Assembly (NCBI GenBank): GCA_947626175.1
Contig: CANQRE010000033.1
Coordinates: forward strand, 1-8,202
From: an uncultured Clostridia bacterium
GTDB lineage: Bacteria; Bacillota; Clostridia; Christensenellales; UBA1242
Direction: 5' to 3'
Length of the DNA stretch: 8,202 nt
In this document: positions 5,500-8,202 of the stretch, one piece after another
Position numbering within the stretch: the first letter of the stretch is position 1
How the letters are laid out: every line of letters starts with the position of its first letter
Made by a program: the position numbers and the translations under genes
Notes under the pieces: model-generated
Told to the model about the DNA's origin: nothing
Database searches by the model: none
Seen by the model: only the letters and a program-made list of their open reading frames with translations

Positions 5500-8202
5500 A
5501 TGAAAAAAACAATTTCAAAAATCATTGTTTCATGTTTTATTCTCTGCCTTGTTGTTGGCGGAGGCGTTTTGCTTTCGGCCTGCAATGAGCATAAACACAG
5601 TTTTTCAAACTGGCAAGTTGTCACTCAGGCAACCTGCGAAAATGATGGGCTTGAACAGCGAACATGTGAGTGCGGAGAAACAGAGACCAAAATTATTCCT
5701 GCTGTAGGCCATGACTATGGCGAATGGATTTTTGACAAAGATAGGCACGTTCACACAAGGATTTGCAAAAACAACTCTTCCCATTCTCAAACCCAAAACT
5801 GCTCAGGAAAAACAACAACTCAAAACCCTTCTTGTGAGGAAAACGGCCTAAGCACTTTCACTTGCACAATATGCGGCGGAGTTGATGAAACAGTTTTGCC
5901 AAAACTTGGGCATATTCACAGCGGTCTTGCAAAAAGCAATGGAAACGGAACGCATTCATATCACTGCACCCGCTGCAATCAAGAAATAATAAATGAACCT
6001 TGCCATGGCACAACATATTTCCCTGTTGATTCGGTTTCGCACCGCTTTGTTTGCGATGAATGCGAAGGCGAAGTTGAAGAAGGTTGCAGCGAACAAATTG
6101 AATATGTTCCGCCAACATGTGAAGAAAATGGCTACACCCGAATTTTTTGTCCATATTGCCTTGCGGAAACAAGAACTGTGCATGAAAAAACAGGTCACAA
6201 CTGGGGAGCAATGCAATGTGATGAGCAAAGGCACAAACATGTTCAGCAGTGCATGAATTCAAACTGCGACAAAACGCTTGAAGGCGATTGCGTTTTTGAC
6301 CATGTCACAGTTGATGCTGATTGCGAAAACAACGGCGTTACACATTATTCTTGCACAATATGTCATGGCTCTTATGATGAAATAATTCCTGCAAAGGGGC
6401 ATGATTATCAGTCAAGCCCTTGGCAACAAGGCGAAAATGACACACATTTCCGCGTTTGCAAAAATGCGCCAAATGATGCTTCCCACAACGAAGTGAAAGA
6501 GTGCCAATATGACATTGTGAAAAATGATTCAACTTGCACTCAAGAAGGCTCTTTAACAAAAACCTGCCCTGATTGCAACAGAATAATATCGTCAACAATT
6601 GAAAAAAAGCCACACGAATATGGAGTTTGGTCACCTTTGCAAAAATCGGAAGGCTATTTCCATCATCACACCTGCGCAATATGCTTTCATGATGAAGAAG
6701 AGCCTTGCACCTTTGAAGAAGGAAAAACTGTTGAAGCAACTTGCCTTGAACAAGGCTACACTGAAAAAATTTGCTCCGATTGCGGATTTATGTTCCGCGA
6801 TAATATCGTTGCAGCAACAGGACACAATTTTGGCCAGTGGCAATATAACGACACCGAGCACTTTCATATATGCGAAAACAATGGCTGCCAGATGCGCGAA
6901 TCCCATCCTCATTCCAACACATCATCAGTGACAGACGCAACTTGCCTGACAGATGGGCAGGAAGTGATTGAATGCTCCACTTGCCATCGACAAGTGACAA
7001 ACGTTATTCCAGCCAAAGGTCACAGCTGGGGACCATGGGAAATTGATGACGATCATCACGTGCGTGACTGCCAAGTTGAAGATTGCCCTGGCCACGAAGA
7101 AGGAGCTCACACATTTGGCTTTTCAAACCTTTGTGACGCATGCGAATATGACGGGCTGACGTATGAAAACGAAGAAGATGGAGTGTTTGTTAAAAACGAT
7201 TCAAGGCTTTCAACATCAATCAAAAAACTTGTTATTCCTTCCCTTCACAATGGAAAAACAGTTCATGGAATTGGTGCGATGGCATTTCAATTTCAAACAT
7301 ATCTTCTTGAAGTTGAAATCGCCGAGGGCATAACCTATATTGGTGACAGTGCCTTTGGAGGATGTTCAAAACTTGCAACGGTTTCATTGCCAAACTCACT
7401 AAAAAATTTGGGGTCAAACGCCTTTGTTGGATGCCGAAACCTTGCAAACATAACTCTTCCTGATCAATTGGAAAGCATTGGCACAGCAGCATTTAGCGGA
7501 ACAAAGCTTATTGAAGATTCCACAAATTGGGAAAATGCCACAAACGGCGGAAAGGTTTTTTACATTGGCGCATTTTTGATCAAAGCCCAAAATGTTGAAA
7601 ATGAATATGAAATCAAAGAAGGAACAACTTTTATTGATGAAGAAGCATTTGAAAACTGCTCAAATTTGACAACAATCATTCTTCCTGCTTCCCTATTGCG
7701 AGTTGGTAAAAATGCTTTTGAAGGCTGCAGCTCGCTTTCAGCCGTAAAATTTAAGGGAACTGTTAAGCAGTGGTTTGCAATTCAATTTGTTTCGCACTCA
7801 TCAAATCCGTTGTATGTGAATGACAACTGCACCCTTCACATTGACAGCGCAGAAGGAAAAATTGAAATCCCACAAGAGAGCAATGTCCAAGCAATCCCTG
7901 CCGGAACATTTAGAAACGACACCGGAATGCAATCAATCACCATTCCAAACACGGTTAAAACAATTGGGGCCCGCGCATTTGAAGGCTGCACCTCGCTTTC
8001 ATCAATCATCATCCCAGAAAGCGTGACACACATCTATGCCAACGCATTCAAAGGATGCTCGGCACTTGCAACTGTCACAGTTCTTGGCAAGGTTATCATT
8101 GAAGAAAACGCATTTGAAGGAACAAAAATCTTAAATGATTTCCTTTCGGGAAGTGGCATATATGCACAAATGGATGTGCTGTATCTTGGCAAAAACCTTT
8201 TA
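5500..8202 (+). CDS. Large surface lipoprotein: seven Cys/His-rich modules plus BspA-like leucine-rich repeats (partial, 3' end outside window)
   Basis: Hand translation gives 901 codons to the right edge with no stop; the gene continues. Residues 1-28 are a lipoprotein signal (MKKTISKII..., hydrophobic core, lipobox LSAC with Cys28 at 5581-5583), so the chain is tethered to the outer face of the membrane. Residues 29-548 hold seven copies of a module of the form T-C-x3-G-x5-C-x2-C, then in most copies I-P-A-x-G-H-x-x-G-x-W, joined by linkers with further HxHxC and CxxxC groups; I count 44 cysteines from 46 to 548. From about 577 BspA-type (LRR_5) repeats begin, with the usual pattern I-P-x-S-V-x-x-I-G-x-x-A-F-x-G-C-x-x-L. 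Such proteins are common at the surface of gut Clostridia, where the repeats are thought to bind host, microbial or matrix ligands. The modules could bind metal or form disulfides; the sequence does not decide. No sorting signal or enzyme domain is visible so far. Confidence 0.88.
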   Translation, partial: MKKTISKIIVSCFILCLVVGGGVLLSACNEHKHSFSNWQVVTQATCENDGLEQRTCECGETETKIIPAVGHDYGEWIFDKDRHVHTRICKNNSSHSQTQNCSGKTTTQNPSCEENGLSTFTCTICGGVDETVLPKLGHIHSGLAKSNGNGTHSYHCTRCNQEIINEPCHGTTYFPVDSVSHRFVCDECEGEVEEGCSEQIEYVPPTCEENGYTRIFCPYCLAETRTVHEKTGHNWGAMQCDEQRHKHVQQCMNSNCDKTLEGDCVFDHVTVDADCENNGVTHYSCTICHGSYDEIIPAKGHDYQSSPWQQGENDTHFRVCKNAPNDASHNEVKECQYDIVKNDSTCTQEGSLTKTCPDCNRIISSTIEKKPHEYGVWSPLQKSEGYFHHHTCAICFHDEEEPCTFEEGKTVEATCLEQGYTEKICSDCGFMFRDNIVAATGHNFGQWQYNDTEHFHICENNGCQMRESHPHSNTSSVTDATCLTDGQEVIECSTCHRQVTNVIPAKGHSWGPWEIDDDHHVRDCQVEDCPGHEEGAHTFGFSNLCDACEYDGLTYENEEDGVFVKNDSRLSTSIKKLVIPSLHNGKTVHGIGAMAFQFQTYLLEVEIAEGITYIGDSAFGGCSKLATVSLPNSLKNLGSNAFVGCRNLANITLPDQLESIGTAAFSGTKLIEDSTNWENATNGGKVFYIGAFLIKAQNVENEYEIKEGTTFIDEEAFENCSNLTTIILPASLLRVGKNAFEGCSSLSAVKFKGTVKQWFAIQFVSHSSNPLYVNDNCTLHIDSAEGKIEIPQESNVQAIPAGTFRNDTGMQSITIPNTVKTIGARAFEGCTSLSSIIIPESVTHIYANAFKGCSALATVTVLGKVIIEENAFEGTKILNDFLSGSGIYAQMDVLYLGKNLL
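5632..7038 (+). repeat. Seven tandem Cys/His-rich protein modules
   Basis: The first cysteine of each copy is residue 46, 112, 207, 275, 346, 415 and 482 of the lipoprotein, so the period is mostly 66-71 residues with one longer gap of 95 between copies 2 and 3. Each copy has a TCxxxG opening, a CxxC or CxC pair and, in copies 1-4, 6 and 7, a closing GH; copy 5 has PH instead. Linkers add paired cysteines and His-x-His groups. The DNA copies are well diverged, so this is not a recent expansion. Confidence 0.85.
7228..8202 (+). repeat. BspA-like leucine-rich repeat array (LRR_5), continuing beyond the window
   Basis: About ten repeats of 20-25 residues are visible from residue 577, for example ITIPNTVKTIGARAFEGCTS. 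They are broken by three non-repeat inserts: residues about 670-705 after GTKL, a QWFAIQF...NPL insert near 757-775, and one after GTKI starting at 874 that runs to the edge. Confidence 0.85.

Noticed and set aside
5858..6739. Minus-strand open frames of 134 and 133 residues (5858-6262 and 6338-6739).
   Set aside because: They lie opposite the in-frame lipoprotein, have Cys/His/Phe-heavy composition that mirrors its codons, and have no ribosome site or family motif.
5632..7143. Cys/His modules as DNA-binding zinc fingers.
   Set aside because: The protein has a lipoprotein signal and an extracellular-type LRR array, so it should not meet DNA; the spacing also does not match C2H2 fingers.
5632..8202. 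CRISPR array or tandem DNA repeat.
   Set aside because: The repeats are visible only in the protein; the DNA copies are diverged and lie in one continuous reading frame.

Overview
The window looks like the chromosome of an AT-rich anaerobic member of the Bacillota, most likely an uncultured gut-type Clostridia. Reasons: a DnaD-like protein paired with a DnaI/DnaC-type helicase loader; Shine-Dalgarno sequences of the GGAG type; lipoprotein signals; an oxygen-sensitive-looking Fe-S flavoenzyme; and a secreted protein that joins Cys/His-rich modules to BspA-type leucine-rich repeats. TGA is not read as sense in the genes examined. No rRNA, tRNA, CRISPR, insertion sequence or phage gene was seen.

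Layout. (1) 1-667, minus strand: the N-terminal 222 residues of a lipoprotein resembling the non-catalytic N-terminal domain of M1-family metallopeptidases; the rest lies beyond the left edge. (2) 668-752: a short divergent intergenic region with a good promoter for the rightward genes. (3) 753-3106, plus strand: a two-gene replication-initiation operon, a DnaD-like protein with four degenerate DnaD-type helical repeats followed by a DnaI-like AAA+ helicase loader. The stop codon of the first gene overlaps the Shine-Dalgarno of the second. (4) 3107-3273: a convergent intergenic region with a near-perfect bidirectional terminator. (5) 3274-5325, minus strand: an FMN/4Fe-4S/FAD oxidoreductase of the FadH/BaiCD (old yellow enzyme) type, monocistronic. 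(6) 5326-5499: a divergent intergenic region with two clear promoters back to back. (7) 5500-8202 and beyond, plus strand: a large surface lipoprotein, open to the right edge (901 codons without a stop), with seven cysteine/histidine-rich modules and then a BspA-like leucine-rich repeat array.

The DnaD-like and DnaI-like proteins would act together to load the replicative helicase at oriC or at restarted forks. The other three genes have separate promoters and no evident functional link to this pair or to each other. The two lipoproteins would both sit on the outer face of the cytoplasmic membrane. I found no convincing new multi-gene system. The most unusual objects are the Cys/His-module lipoprotein, the four-repeat DnaD protein and the enlarged Fe-S loop in the flavoenzyme.
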